This document shows, piece after piece, positions 24,742 through 37,309 of a stretch of 64,000 nucleotides of DNA. Every line of letters starts with the position of its first letter. Within the stretch, counting starts at the first letter, position 1. The notes under the pieces were generated by a model. That model was given only the letters and a program-made list of their open reading frames with translations. It did not search any database and was not told where the DNA came from. The DNA is from Saururus chinensis. Lineage: Eukaryota > Streptophyta > Magnoliopsida > Piperales > Saururaceae. Both the position numbers and the translations under genes were made by a program. Location of the stretch: contig CP141141.1 in the NCBI GenBank assembly GCA_035235625.1, positions 39,827,719-39,891,718 of the forward strand, given 5' to 3'.

Positions 24742-27700
24742 TTATGATCCTTGTAGCAACTCTTTAATATCATAACCTTGCAGCTGCAGAAGTATGAACA
24801 GCAAACAAATGTCACTCCAAAAAACCATCTGTAAGTATAGACTGAACTGTGAAAGTATTCGAGAATAAGATAGCAATGTACTTGAAGAAATGTGAGCAAC
24901 AAGATGACCCCAGAGTTCCAGACGGCATGTATGGTGATCGGCGTTACAAGATTGCGAGTTTGTGCATATGAAAATCCTAAGACAGTTCCTGCAGGAATGC
25001 CGAATTGAGTGATCAAAGGAATTTATAATTTGAATCAAACAAATCATTCTAATTGATTACACAAGGAGATGATCTCCCCAAGAATTTTATATCATATTTG
25101 AGTCAATGTCCCATAATTGAAAAATAACCCCCCTGTTAGCCCATGAGTTGAATGATTTATTAAATTCAATCTATAATGCAGCATTTGCATAAGTTGATCT
25201 TTAACATCGATATATTACTTCGTCAAATCTATTTCCTAATTACCAAATACACAACTTTTAGATGAACTCTTAAGTAATGAAACTATTATCCAGATATAAA
25301 AGACAAGTCCAAGGCATCCACCTAGCACAAAAAGCTGAGGAAGCTCTCCAGGAGTCAGATGGGCAAGAGCAAATACCGCAGCACTCAACAGCACAGAAAC
25401 AGGTGTTGGAAGCCTGCATATAAAAATCAAAGATCAGGAAAATCCCTTTCACAACAGAATAATATTTATTAGCTTCCAACAATTAAATGACTGAGGAACA
25501 GATATATCCTAGCAGGTAGTCAGAAAAAAGGAAAGTTGGAAAAACAATTAAATTCAATCCAATGGTTTCCCAAGTGAAGCACAACCATTTTGTCAATGAC
25601 ACCATCAGAAAGCCTCGAAATACAGTTTCCTCAAGAATTGGCGCCAAGACACCTGTGATGCCTACCAGAAAGGCTGTGCTGTCAAATAGCAATGAGCATA
25701 TCATACAAATTAGACTAATAAATTTTGATACTTATTTCAAGCTAAACAAAGATCATGAAACAAACAATTAAAGAAGCAAGGCACAACACCTGACAGTTGA
25801 AGATCCAATTAATGGTGATAAGCGAACTAGAGCATCAGTCTGAGACAAATAGACAGAATAAAAGTGTAGAAAATCATTTCTGGGAGAGTTTGGAGACTAA
25901 AGCAAGTTCAATAATGACGGTTTCATTTCCAAAGAGTCATGTAAAGGAAGGTCATATATGGCACATGCATAGCAGAAGAACAGAACAGACGTGGAACATG
26001 CAATTTGTGATTTACAAATGCATTTTAGAACTAAAAAAGACAAATATTTCAAGTTGCGTTTTATAATAGCACTGTGTCAGAATTGGTTATTCATATGCAT
26101 GCTTATGGTAGCCAGCAAGAGATAAAATATGAATGAGTTGGGAAAATTCAGCAAAATAAGAGAAACCCCAAAATAAATGTCTCGAAAATTGTATAGCACA
26201 CACCTCAAAAAAATTTCTTTAATATTGACATAACAATAAACAGTGAGATGTCCCATCCATTTACTAGCATTATGATGAGACTCTTATCATGACATATTGT
26301 TCAAAGGAATTATCTGACAACTATCGTGCATGCATCCTACTGGATCCATTAGTACTTAAAACTATTCCACAATATCTGGCTATTAAATTCGTCCATTGAA
26401 ACTTAATGACTTTTCCTTTGTTCTGTTTCCTACACGACCAGAGGAAAGTTCAACCCAACAAAGGTGGAAGAAATCTAATTTATATTTCTCTCTGGGCAAC
26501 AGGAAAGGGAAAAAAATTGACAATGGAAATTTGTGGTTCAGCACACACAAAAATGCAATAACCAAACATAAATAAGCACATAGCAACATGACAAAAAATA
26601 CTAGCATGACATGTAGCTAACTGTAAGCAGCACAAATGACATCTGACCTCTCTTTCTGGATTTTCCCCATTAAATAAAGCCAGGCCAGCTCCTAGTAATG
26701 CAATAGCAAAAATAGCAACCACGACCCCAATAGCTGCCCACAATAACCATCCATCCTCAAGACTGAATGGACCCTTCAATCCTGAAACAGTACAATCAAC
26801 TGTACTGTCAATTGTCTACTTCGATATAACAAAAATCAAGCTGATGCACACATAACTGCAAATTGCTCAAGGTTTTGTACATTAAGTTTCCTCAAACTCA
26901 CATGTTCAGTAGTTTAAAAAAATTTGCAATTTCTTATTAAAAAAAAAAGAACAATGATGAAAGATCTTAAACACACTGTAGCGAAATATGTCATCAGGAA
27001 GTGGCTTGAAGCTGTTTGTGATTCCGTATACAACACCAAGTACTACTCCAGTTACGGTGCTGCAAGCAAAGGAATATAGAATATAAAGACTATAAATTCC
27101 CATTGCTCTTAATTGCAGCATACTCTAGGACTTTCAGCAAAAAAAAATTACTAATAATAATAATAATAATAAAGATTGAAAAAATAATAAATTTGAATGA
27201 AAAAAAAGTGAAAAGGTACCAAGGGTGGTCAACTCATACAGTTGGTCGATAAAAAGTATTCCCGCCTTGTCATCTAAGGTCAATTCTGTATTCTGGAAGC
27301 TTAAATACGGCGCAACCATTGTCTCCAGAAGACCTGTAAAAACAAAACTGCCTGAAGAACCTCAGTATCATCCTACAATCTCACTAAACATTACCTTTGA
27401 AAACAATTTAGAACATTTAAATATCCTATCTTGTTTCTAGTCTTTATGAAAAAAAGGAACACAAAGACAACTGCAGGCTAAAGAAGTAGATACTGTTGTT
27501 TACAGTTCGCATTTCAGTCTTAAAAACAGTTTTTGTTATTTCTCCTTTGTTTAGTATTGATACAACATCCTTTCTGAGTTGTAAAATTCATGATAGATTT
27601 GCAGATATTTCAAAAGGATGAAATTTTAAGAACTTGCAAGACGGAAAATTCTATTGCACCCAGTATGTTTTTGGTTTTAGCATGTTAGTATTGCAAGTCT

Positions 27701-29033
27701 TGTGTCCTTGATCTGTAGTCTAAAATTTATATTTTTTTTGAATTTTTTTGGCACTTATTTTAACAAAATCAGCCTTGCAAATTCCAAAAATATTTGCAGT
27801 GTTTCAAAATTGCAAAATATTAGTCAAATGTTATAGAAAAAAAATATTTGTTCAAGATTTTGACAAAAAAAAAAATATTGCACCCCGCCGAATCAATTTA
27901 GATTTTCAGGGTATTGGAATCCCTTTCAAGATTTCCAAATCGCACATAGTAACATTGTAAATTTCTAATACATAAAATAATTTGACCGAATCTAGGAGAA
28001 TTTTCTTTTTCTACTGCCTTTGCATTGTATTAGTTTCACAACACTTTAAAATTGCAGATAATAACTATTCATATCAGAGTTTCATAATAAAATGTGTAGC
28101 ACATAGGCGAACAGAGATAATGAAACGGACCTTAATCCACATCCAAACATGGTGAGTACAACAGTCTGCCACTCCCATGGAACCTCCCAGCGTTGGAGGA
28201 TCGGCCAATCTGATCCAGAGTTCTGAATAGAAAGCGAAAAAAAAAAAAAAAAAGTTAAATTAAGGTTTACTTTTCCATAGATTTTAAAAATGTTGCATAG
28301 ATCATTGTTGGATACATTGATGTGAGATTCTTTATAAATGTATATCAAGAACAGCTACGACAAGGAACTGCATTGAAATATACAAAGTTCAGTCAGAAAT
28401 TAAGGATTTGAACAACCTACCAACTTTTCATAGATGAAGCAAAGTTAGCAAAACAACTAAGACACACGCAGAAAAAAGGTAACCGAATAACAACATTCGG
28501 TAAGTAATACAATTAGCAGTCGACAATCGTTGGACTCAGTGAACATCCACGAGAAGTAGCAATAAACCACATATGATAATGCGCATCAAAATCGTAAACA
28601 ATCTATAGACTTCATCAATCAGATTCATTTAGCTGAGGATTCAATTAACTCGCCCACCCCATTTCCGAACGCCGCCAAACGAGCCGATTCAAGCCACACT
28701 AGAAGTTAAAAACCCAAAATAACGAAAAGGGTCAGTACCCACCTCGGCTCCCGGTTCCTCCTCGACTTTACAGCTGCAGACCAACCGAAACCGGCCTCTC
28801 TGAAAAGGTGGAGATGTTCCTATCCCAAGCCCAGAAGAAATCGCTAAAACAGAATCGCGAAATTGGAGACTAAGAGGAACGTAGCCACATCTGCTGCTGC
28901 TGGGGAGGAGACTTCCAGGAGGGTGGAGACGGAGCTTGGGTGGAGAGGAGAGTGGAAGTCGGGTCCGGGAAGAAGAGATGGCAATGAGGGAGGATTGAGG
29001 TGCAGACGAAGAAAGCATCGACGCCATCATCAT
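24742..29033 (-). CDS. CPBP/CAAX-type intramembrane protease, plastid-targeted
   Basis: Predicted membrane glutamic protease of the CPBP (CAAX/ABI, Rce1-like) family. Ten minus-strand exons keep frame throughout: 28743-29033, 28131-28222, 27240-27347, 26977-27059, 26648-26781, 25790-25839, 25586-25678, 25322-25413, 24882-24988, 24742-24783. They give 363 residues. The first in-frame ATG is at 29033; the Ser/Arg-rich N-terminus looks like a chloroplast transit peptide. Catalytic motifs are present: EETVFR (E269, E270, R274), FALAH (H302) and HAVWN (H335, N339). Hydrophobic segments include WLLWAAIGVVVAIFAIALLG and GVILLLTFLQ. In plants such proteins include SCO4 and other thylakoid or envelope proteins with roles in plastid development; which orthologue this is remains open, and proteolytic activity is inferred from motifs. 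Part of exon 3 recurs as a broken copy near 35.7 kb. Confidence 0.9.
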
Positions 29034-29073
29034 CGTGAGGATCCGATCCCAGAATCGATTTCTTCTGCGATAC

Positions 29074-29096
29074 AAGAAGAAGAAGAAGAAGAAGAA
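29074..29096. repeat. (GAA)n microsatellite in the CPBP gene leader
   Basis: About seven GAA units (CTT on the gene strand) lie 40-60 bases upstream of the CPBP start codon, probably in the 5' untranslated region. Pyrimidine-rich leaders are common in plant genes. Confidence 0.8.
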
Positions 29097-29299
29097 TGAA
29101 GCTCTCGCGCTTGGGGAAGATGATAAGGTGGTGAACGAGTTGGGACAAGCGGGTCGGGAAGCGGGAAAATTGTCCCTGGGCCCAGTTGCATGGGTCCCAT
29201 ATCTTCTTAACGTGGGCCAACGAACGAATTGTCGGGATTGTAATTGCTGAGTAAATTACAATTTCACCCTCTGGATTCATCCAATGGATCCGGTTAGCC

Positions 29300-29888
29300 C
29301 GACACATATCAGCCGCGCGATCTAGATCGTGCGGCTCTGGTAGTAAAAGGCAAGTGAGGTTTTAAAATCTACCAGTCCAAGCAGCCAGTTAACCAGTGCT
29401 TCATCAAAATTATTGTTGGTACATTGTTTCATATACTCTACCTATGAAATAAGTGTCTTATTTTAAAAAAGTTAAATATTTAAACTATTTTATATCACTC
29501 AAAAATTTTCAAAATCACTCTTTTCTACTAACACATGGATAAAGTTATTAATGAAGGGTTAGAATCCTTGCTTATTTCAAATATTTTCTCTGTTTTTTAA
29601 TTTATTTTAAAAAAATTAAATAAAACTAATAACATAAGATGGAGAAAATATTAGTGGTATATTTCTTCCAATATGTGAAATGATATATATATATATATAA
29701 CATTAATTTGTAAAGTTTGGTTCTTTGGCTGATTTGTGGCTAATATATTTTTGTAGTAGCTATTAATGAAGACCTTAGAGGTATGGCGTTGTCTTTCTTC
29801 GAATTTGAGAGAACAATAACAAAATAAACCTTCAACGATTGTTTACTTAAGATCATCCCACTTAGCTTTCGTTGACTCATATATAAAC
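29300..29888. other. Intergenic, one half MITE
   Basis: AT-rich. A motif AATAAGTGTCTTATTTT at about 29447-29463 matches the arm of the Stowaway-type MITE at 32648-32736, but the other arm is missing. A TATATATATA run sits near 29685. Confidence 0.4.
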
Positions 29889-30844
29889 CAGTGTTTTAAA
29901 AACCAGACCAAACTAGGGGGCCCGACTAGGTTTAATCAGACCCGTTATAAAAATCAGGCTGGTTCATCTTGAATTCCTAGTCAATTTAACCCGACCGGGT
30001 TAGCATGACCTGGCCAGTTAAACCAGTTACTCGGTGTTCCAGTCCGGGTTTTGAAAAAATAATTTGAAATCAATCGGGAGGAGCTCGGGACTGGGTGATT
30101 TGGGGGCAACGGTGATTCATCCTCTCCACGTTCCTACGTCGACCAACCCTTTTATGCCCAGCTTCCTTTCGTCGAAGGCTCGATCGGCGGTGGTGATCGG
30201 AGGGAGCCACGATGCAAGTGAAAAAGGTGAGGCAGAGACTGGGATAAAGGGGAGAATACTTGGAGTCAGACAAGAGCTGGCGGAGGTGAGCAGCACAGAG
30301 GCTACTGGGATTGACCTAGATGGAGTTCTTGAATGGTGGGGCGATTTTCGCATTTGGGTGGGGAGAGTTTTAGACAAGTTGGGCCAAGGGTTTTGGGATT
30401 CCCCAAGGGATGTTGAGCTTGCTCGGCGCTGGGTTTGGGAATATGGGATGTAGGAGTTTATGGGGAAGGGGAGAAGCTTGAGAAGGGAGTGGGTGGAGGC
30501 CGCATAGCTGGTCCATGGATCGAAATTAGAAGGGACTTGAAGGAGTGGGGAATGAGAGATGGAACTGATGAGGAAAGGGTGATCATAGAGAGGAGAAGCA
30601 GAAAGGCAAAAGGCAACTAAGATCGACAAGAGACGAGGGAGATTTGGACAGAGAGGCGTCGGAGATATGGGCGGCAAGGGATCTATGCGACGAGGGGCGG
30701 CAAGGGATTTGGGCAGAGGGCAAAATTTGAGGGGGAAGGACGGAGGAGAAGTTTATACATGAACGGGTCAACCTGGGTTGAACCCAGTTAAACTGGCCCG
30801 AATACTATTTCATGTCAGTGTTTGGGCCTATTTTTAAAACACTG
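29889..30844. mobile_element. hAT-like non-autonomous element with GC-rich cargo
   Basis: The terminal inverted repeats are CAGTGTTTTAAAAA at 29889-29902 and its exact reverse complement at 30831-30844. The 8-base flanks ATATAAAC and ATACAAAT agree at six positions, as expected for a decayed hAT target-site duplication. The subterminal regions are rich in AACCCG/GGGTT motifs. The GC-richer middle carries long open frames on both strands (30064-30453 plus, 129 codons; 30117-30677 minus, 186 codons) with no transposase signature. They may be captured host sequence. Confidence 0.7.
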
Positions 30845-31806
30845 ATACAAATGTAAAATAGATTAAACATTATTTCCTTAATGACCAAAGAGGATTAAGT
30901 GATTCGACATGTCTTAATTCTAGATTTTTTGTAACTGCTTTTATATGGCTGCTTGCGCTTCTCTCGTTGCATGTTCTTAACTTGCTATGTATCATGACTG
31001 TGAGGCCTTTCATACAAAGCTAAGTCTAGTGTATAATGTTTCCTACCGAAGGAGAAATGATGAGTAATGAAATTATTGGGTTTTTTTTTTATTATTTGTA
31101 GTTGGGTAAAAATTGGGTTAGCCGAGTTAGGTTCGACCTGACCCTAAATCCAAAATGGGTAAAGAGTCTAAATCCATACGCTGACTCTACCTGTAGTTAA
31201 GTCGGGTACATAATTAGGCGGGTCAGGTAAACGGATCATGTTAGATTTTTCCAACCCTAATTGTAAAAAGATGAAAAATTACATGCCTACTTTGAGATCT
31301 AATTTTCACAGCTATTGGACACACACCGTCCAAAGCCCATTTGCCGGTTAATCGTAATTCGTCCGGACTCGTTTGGTTTTCAATCCGGACCATTTATCGA
31401 TTAAGCCTGGGATTTATGCCGTTAGACCAAATTTATGCACGGTTGAACCGGAAAAACCGGAACTGGCTCTAACATGACTAAGGAGGAAATTCGTTGTCCA
31501 GATGTATTAACTAAATGGCACATTTCTAACGGCATCTTGCGTTTTGGTCTGCATATCAAAACCCTTTATTGTCGTTTTTCGTTTTCTCACTTCACCAAGT
31601 ATTTCCTCCATCCAATATTAATATTTATATTAAAAATAATTTTTATTAAATAATAAAACTTATATTTAAAATAAAAAAAATAAACTTATAATACTCTTTT
31701 ATAAATACTAAATTATTTAAATAAAATAAAATAAAATAAAATAATTAATATAAAATAAACTTTTTTGACAAATAAAGTTATAAATATAAGACAGAGAAAG
31801 TAATGA
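30845..31806. other. Intergenic with degenerate element fragments
   Basis: At about 31090-31260 there are GGGTTAG/CGGGT-rich motifs like those of the hAT-type termini at 55112 and 58216. At about 31600-31800 an AT-rich stretch begins CCTCCATCC and ends AGACAGAGAAAG, and similar AT-rich stretches occur at about 57810-57910 and 48180-48360. No genes are supported. Confidence 0.4.
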
Positions 31807-32244
31807 CGGGCCGTTTGGGAGGCAATTTTTATAAGTAAAAAGTAATTTGTTTACGTTAAAAATAATTTTTTAAGCCAAAAATTGTATAAAAGGGTCATTT
31901 AACCTTAAAATTGTTATCCTAGCATAAGTTAATTTTTGGGTCAATTTAAAATGAATTAACCTAAAATCTAAAGTGAGTTCTGGAAGAAAGTCATTTTTTT
32001 TTTTCATATGATATGAAAAGACGTTTTACCCATTAGTTAAATACATCTTACCTATTATATTATTATATTAGAGGATATTTTTATCAATTTGACATAAAAA
32101 TCAAAAGTGATCTAAAATCTAATTTTTTTAAAATCATCTAATAAAAACCCTATCCAAACGTCAAGTACTTTTATTTTTTTTATCAAAAATCAATTATCTT
32201 ACAAATCAATTTTCTTTCAATTTCAAATTACCTCCAAACCCCCC
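31807..32244. mobile_element. MITE with GGCCGTTTGG-type ends
   Basis: It starts CGGGCCGTTTGGGAGGCAAT and ends ATTACCTCCAAACCCCCC; the two ends are imperfect inverted repeats. The trinucleotide TGA flanks both sides (31804-31806 and 32245-32247), compatible with a 3-bp target-site duplication. The interior is AT-rich and non-coding. Superfamily assignment (Harbinger-like or hAT-like) is uncertain. Confidence 0.6.
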
Positions 32245-32647
32245 TGAATGTTTGTCTTTACCAGTTTCTCATCAGCAAAAAGAAAGAATAATAGTGGCAC
32301 CTTAAGATTTGAATAACTTTAATATATTTTTGTTAGAGGATGCCATATAGATTCATGCCAAGAGAGTTCTAGTGCCTGGCAACTTTGCTACAAAATCGAC
32401 AGTCCTAGTATCTAGCTTATAGTAACACTTTTTTGCCTTTGGATTTCTAATGCTGAACTCTTAATGGATAAAACTTGAGAAATTTCCCCTCTTTGAAATT
32501 GACTAACAAAGTCAACCGCGTATGCCCGAGGTGATGGTATCAAACTCACACGAAAAAAATAAACCATAAACCATAGAGGTGAGGCATTGGTACAAGGCGT
32601 TAAACACCAAAGGCGTCCTCTTATCAAGTGAGGCATCCAAATACATA

Positions 32648-32736
32648 CTCCTCCTGTCATAAAATAAGTGTCTTATTTGGTTTTTTAAAATGAACTTAAA
32701 AAACCAAATAGGACACTTATTTTAGGGCAGAGGGAG
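32648..32736. mobile_element. Stowaway-type MITE (89 bp)
   Basis: The element folds almost completely on itself: AAAATAAGTGTCTTATTTGG in the left arm pairs with CCAAATAGGACACTTATTTT in the right arm. The ends are CTCCTCC and AGGGAG, close to the Stowaway consensus, and the flanking dinucleotide TA is duplicated (32646-32647, 32737-32738). Confidence 0.88.
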
Positions 32737-34302
32737 TAATTTTTTTAGGCAAACACATCTTAAACTACCTACTTGAAAACCGTTATGTGCCTATTTTTCT
32801 CTAATAAAATCAATACAGAAAATGTGATATTTCAATTTTTTTACTTCCATTCATTTTCCATATTTTAAATTTTTTTTTTACTTCCACACCTTTTCCTTTT
32901 ATTTGCCAAAATTGACTTCCATACAAGGTTTATACTAAAAATATTCAAATCGAGAGGTGCCTTAAAAATTTCAAGGTGATAGATACACTTCGCCTCATGC
33001 CACATGCATTTACCAACTGCTTCAATGTCAATGAGAGAGATATTAGGATGCACACAGCTAATTGCTGCACAATATATACGCAAAAAAATAAATGATGGTA
33101 GTGACAATAAAAATAATAAAAATAGTAGTAATATATTAACAATAATAAATAAGCCTCCTCATGTGGGGCCCAGTTGTTTGAAGCAGATCACTTGAAGTAT
33201 TTGAGCCAAGTTTTATATTGAAATTTGTGCTTCACTAAGCAGTCCCTTCATCTTCAGAATAGAAATCAGGTAAAAAAACTGCAGTTTTGATAACTAAAAT
33301 GTACAGAGCTATTTCAGTCGAGCCCAAAGCTCAGATTGGCATGAAACTTGATGAGCCTCTTAATCATGGTGCCTTTTTTATATTCCCACCATTAAGCTTA
33401 AAAAGAACATATATGGCTCCTGCATGGGCACATTCTCTTTGTGCATCTTAGGGAACAAATGGCCGGGGACACTACCATATTTTATAGAAATAAATGCACT
33501 CTAATAAGTTCATAAAAGGCTCCTATCAAGACTGATTTCCTACACAACGCATTACAATTTGACCCAACCAATAAGGGTGACAGGGTCTCTTAAATAGACA
33601 AGTAGAGTGAACCTATCAAGGACTTCTGCTGGGTTTTACACATATAGAACCTAAAATGCACAAACATCAATTAATAAAGCAAGATTGTACGACCCCTAAT
33701 TGTTTTCATTATTTGGCTTACCCAAGTGGCACATGCATTACAATATCTAGACTGTCCCAAGCTCCAGGCAACACTTGATCCCAATTTCTCATCAATTTGG
33801 ATTGCTTTAGTACGGTCCAATTCAACCTAAAGCTACCTGTGGCACCTAGAGTTCTCATCTCAGATTTTAATATCACAGGCCAAGGTTGTGGTCACAGAAA
33901 ACAAGTCATTCCAAAGGTAACCTCAAGACAAAACAACTGAAGTTTAACTCAAGCCTGAGCTATTGATAGTTTAAGCATGACAACTTAATTCAGCCTCAGC
34001 TAGCCATTTTAACAAGTCGAGCTTAAACTAGTTTAAACACTTTGGATCAGCTCTTTGAAACTGCAAGCAACACCTAATCAAATCAGAATGTTGTATATGA
34101 GCATAGCAAAAAAAGCTTAAATATATTTGACATAGCAATTTATTGAAACAAAATAAGAATTATGGCAATGATGATCCATTACCAAGTAGACAGAATCAAT
34201 TTTAGTAACATAAAGAAGATGCGGCAATTCAAAAAATTTCACGAGTCTGAGATCAAGGGATTATACTCAGGAGTTAGTTGTGTACCAAAAATAATATCTG
34301 AC

Positions 34303-34416
34303 CTTATTGTGCAGATTTTCCCTATCAGACCAAGCTTCTCTGCACAGTGTATAGCATGAACCGCTCCCACAATATCCATCCATGTGCATAATAGCAATTT
34401 GTGCAGAAGAGGACCT
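34303..34416 (-). other. Possible orphan exon of unknown gene
   Basis: On the minus strand a 114-base segment sits between TTTCTGTTTCAG and GGTCAGAT-type splice signals and has no stop in two frames. One frame includes SSSAQIAIMHMDGYCGSGSC. I recognise no family and found no partner exons nearby. It could be a relic exon, a non-coding transcript exon, or chance. Confidence 0.2.
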
Positions 34417-35724
34417 CTGAAACAGAAAATGGAAAATATGACGAGCTTCCATGGGCTGATATGCATAATAACAGTGAAAACAAATGCTGAAGTGACTAGA
34501 AGCTGTTTATGGTGGAAACAACCTAAATACCAATGCTTAAACAAGGAATATGCTAAATACAAAAAGTACTTAACTATTGACATGCCTATTAGCCTCAACA
34601 TATAGGAAAACCTTCGCCCCCCATTTGGAGGTGTTTATTGCCATATATCATATCATACTATAATTTAAAGCAAATTGATGTACTATAGAACTTTTAAATT
34701 TTGACTATTTGACCCAAGTTCTATACCATTAATCCCTATTTGACCCATCCTAACCCCAAAAAGCCAAAGATATTAGAATCATAATCCCCATTTTTTAGAG
34801 TATGTTAATTTTAACTTTGTAATATTATATCTTTCACTCCTGAACTCATATTCGCGTGGTCTTGGTATTGTTAGAAAGCTCTCAACGAGATCTATCAAAT
34901 AAGATCCTACATGACTATGTTTTCTCAAATTTTTTTGTAGGCCCCACATATATAGCACACTTCTCAATAATAACTTCTTATATTATTGCATATATAATAC
35001 ACATTTAGATTTGCGTGTTTTTAATGCCCTTGAAAACCCCCCAAAGTGCTCTTTTTTCATGCCCTTGAAAACCCCCCAAAGAGCTCTATCAAATGAGAGC
35101 CACTGCCAAACCTATGACACCGTTGTCTTTGCCAACCTATGACATCATATTTAGCCTATGGGTTCACATTTGCCTATTACATGTATATAGGTTAATATAG
35201 AGCATGTGTATATAACTAATGATCATTGTGATCCTCATAGCAATCTATTGTAACTACAAGGTGCAAGACATACTTTATTTTATTTTATCTTATCTAATCC
35301 ATATTTACACGCGTAATGTGTGTGCATTCATGCTACTATATGTGTGTGTATATATTTATAGAGAGAGAGAGAGAGAGAAGACCTGTAAAGATGATAGAGA
35401 TAAAGGTAAAAAGCAGTCAAGGATTCTTGTTTTTGCCACGGGTACACCAACCTAGCTTATCATCGGGACTTGCAGGTATATAATACTTGAGCATCCATAG
35501 ATTGCCCATGTAGGATTCAGTTCAAAAACAAGATACCAAGTATTACTGCAACTGGAAACAAGGGATCTACATGATCAAAAGATGCTTATATTGCATGCCA
35601 ATTAGTTACTACATAACAGTTAACAAAAAAAAAAAAACTAAGGCAAAAGATACCAAAGTTTATTGATTTATACAAATGGTGCATAGCACTCCTAGCTTAT
35701 CCTATACTCAGATTTGTACCCTGC

Positions 35725-35775
35725 AGACCTGGATACGGTGCATCCCTTGTCTCCAGAAACCTGTTAAAATAACAA
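35725..35775 (-). pseudogene. Broken fragment of a CPBP exon 3
   Basis: About 50 bases match exon 3 of the CPBP gene (27295-27347), including the stretch around its start. Read on the minus strand it has TTTTAACAGG, TTCTGGAGACA and GCACCGTAT in the same order as the gene. A one-base deletion breaks the frame, and no other CPBP exon was found around it. It is most likely a trace of a duplicated CPBP gene or a captured exon. Confidence 0.55.
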
Positions 35776-37309
35776 CAGAAAAAATCACAATATCATCAGT
35801 ACTAAAAAAGCACTACACAACAAAAACAACAACATCAAGACTCTCTGGCTAGGGCACACTATCAAATGAAAACCCAAAAGAGAGGAAAAAGAATATTTAT
35901 TCCAATCACTTTCCCAATCTCTCCATCTCCCTGAGATATCTTATGGTCAACCAGAGTGTGATCGACAGCAAACCATGGTATGGACATTGTAAATTAAAGA
36001 AATCACAGCCTAAAGTCCATCTTAAAAGAAGAGTAATGCAAATGATGTGAATTTAGAATGATGGTAAATCTTCTTTGCACTTTTAATCTTCAGAAGTCCT
36101 TTACAGTATTATATATACCTTTGGCTAGCCAACCATGCATGAATACAAAAATTAGAGGTGAAACTTAGCCATATATGCATCGGATATCTTAAATCTTGAT
36201 CCAGCCTAAGTTTTAAACACACTGAACAAAAAGGCCCGACTTTGGATCTAGGTTCAAATTTGAATGTAGATCTAGATCTAGATCCAGATCTGACAGGAAT
36301 ATTTTATCCCATAATCGGGAAGCACCATTACCCAACAATTTGGGATTGGTGACCATACCAATATGTAACCTACTCTCCTTAAGCTTCGACCTAGAGGTAT
36401 TACCCCTAAGTTCTCTCTAAGATACTCATTTCTAATCATGTCCCTGCTCGTTATCCCACACATCTACTGTAGCATCCTTGTTTCAGTTACATTCGATTTA
36501 TTTATATGATTTTTCTTTGGGGCCAAGCATTCCACTTATAGAGCATTGTAGGACTTACCACTGTCCTTTAGAATTTACCTTAAATTAGCTTGGACATGGC
36601 TATCAACAACACCCCGGAAATATTGTAATAGAAAAATGGCTCCTTTGTATATTAGAAATGATCATATTACAAAAAATAATTAAATTCAGAATGGATACAG
36701 GATTCCATATGCAGATTGCCAAAAATCAAATCCGGATTGTTGTAAAGCAATGAGCCGGATATATAGTATCAATCAAATGCATCTTTTTTTGGTTTATAGG
36801 TTTTTTTTTCCCAAGAAGAAACTGAAGAAGTTATGGTTCTTTGTAAAAAATCTAGTCAGCAAGGAAGTCTAAAACTTGTAAATTCAGAAAATTATACAAG
36901 GCAGAGAAAAGTGAGAAAAGAAGAAATAATAAAAACAGGCCAAGAGGAGTCTGCTTTAATGCAAATAAATTTTATGCTGTAGATTAGACATGAATAAAGT
37001 AGTCAATGAGGGTACAACAAGTAGCCACCTCCAGAGCCAGTTACTGAGGGAAAATGTGCACTGATGGACACTTAAAAACCTATCATCCACTTCCACTCAA
37101 ACCTAGAATAATCAAGAAAAAAGCCTTTTTTTTTTCAGTTTAATATGGGCAATGAGGTGAATAATGTGAAGAGAAGACAGTACAGTTCTTACCCAAGTAA
37201 CTGGAATTCCTTATACCATGTATGAGCAACAGTAACAGTTGATATGTGTTCCTTTATTTGCTTTCTAGTACAAACTTCCAGCATTTCTTGCAAGCAGATT
37301 ATATAAGCA

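Larger units (their letters stand above)
32740..37309. other. Intergenic, mostly unassigned
   Basis: About 4.5 kb with no complete gene. Two coding-like traces, at 34303-34416 and 35725-35775, are listed separately. A GA run occurs near 35360. Two copies of ATGCCCTTGAAAACCCCCCA lie about 36 bases apart at 35023-35080. Confidence 0.45.

Noticed and set aside
30117-30677. 186-codon minus-strand frame, possible gene
   Set aside because: It lies wholly inside a hAT-like element and overlaps another long frame on the other strand; composition explains both. Kept only as possible captured sequence.
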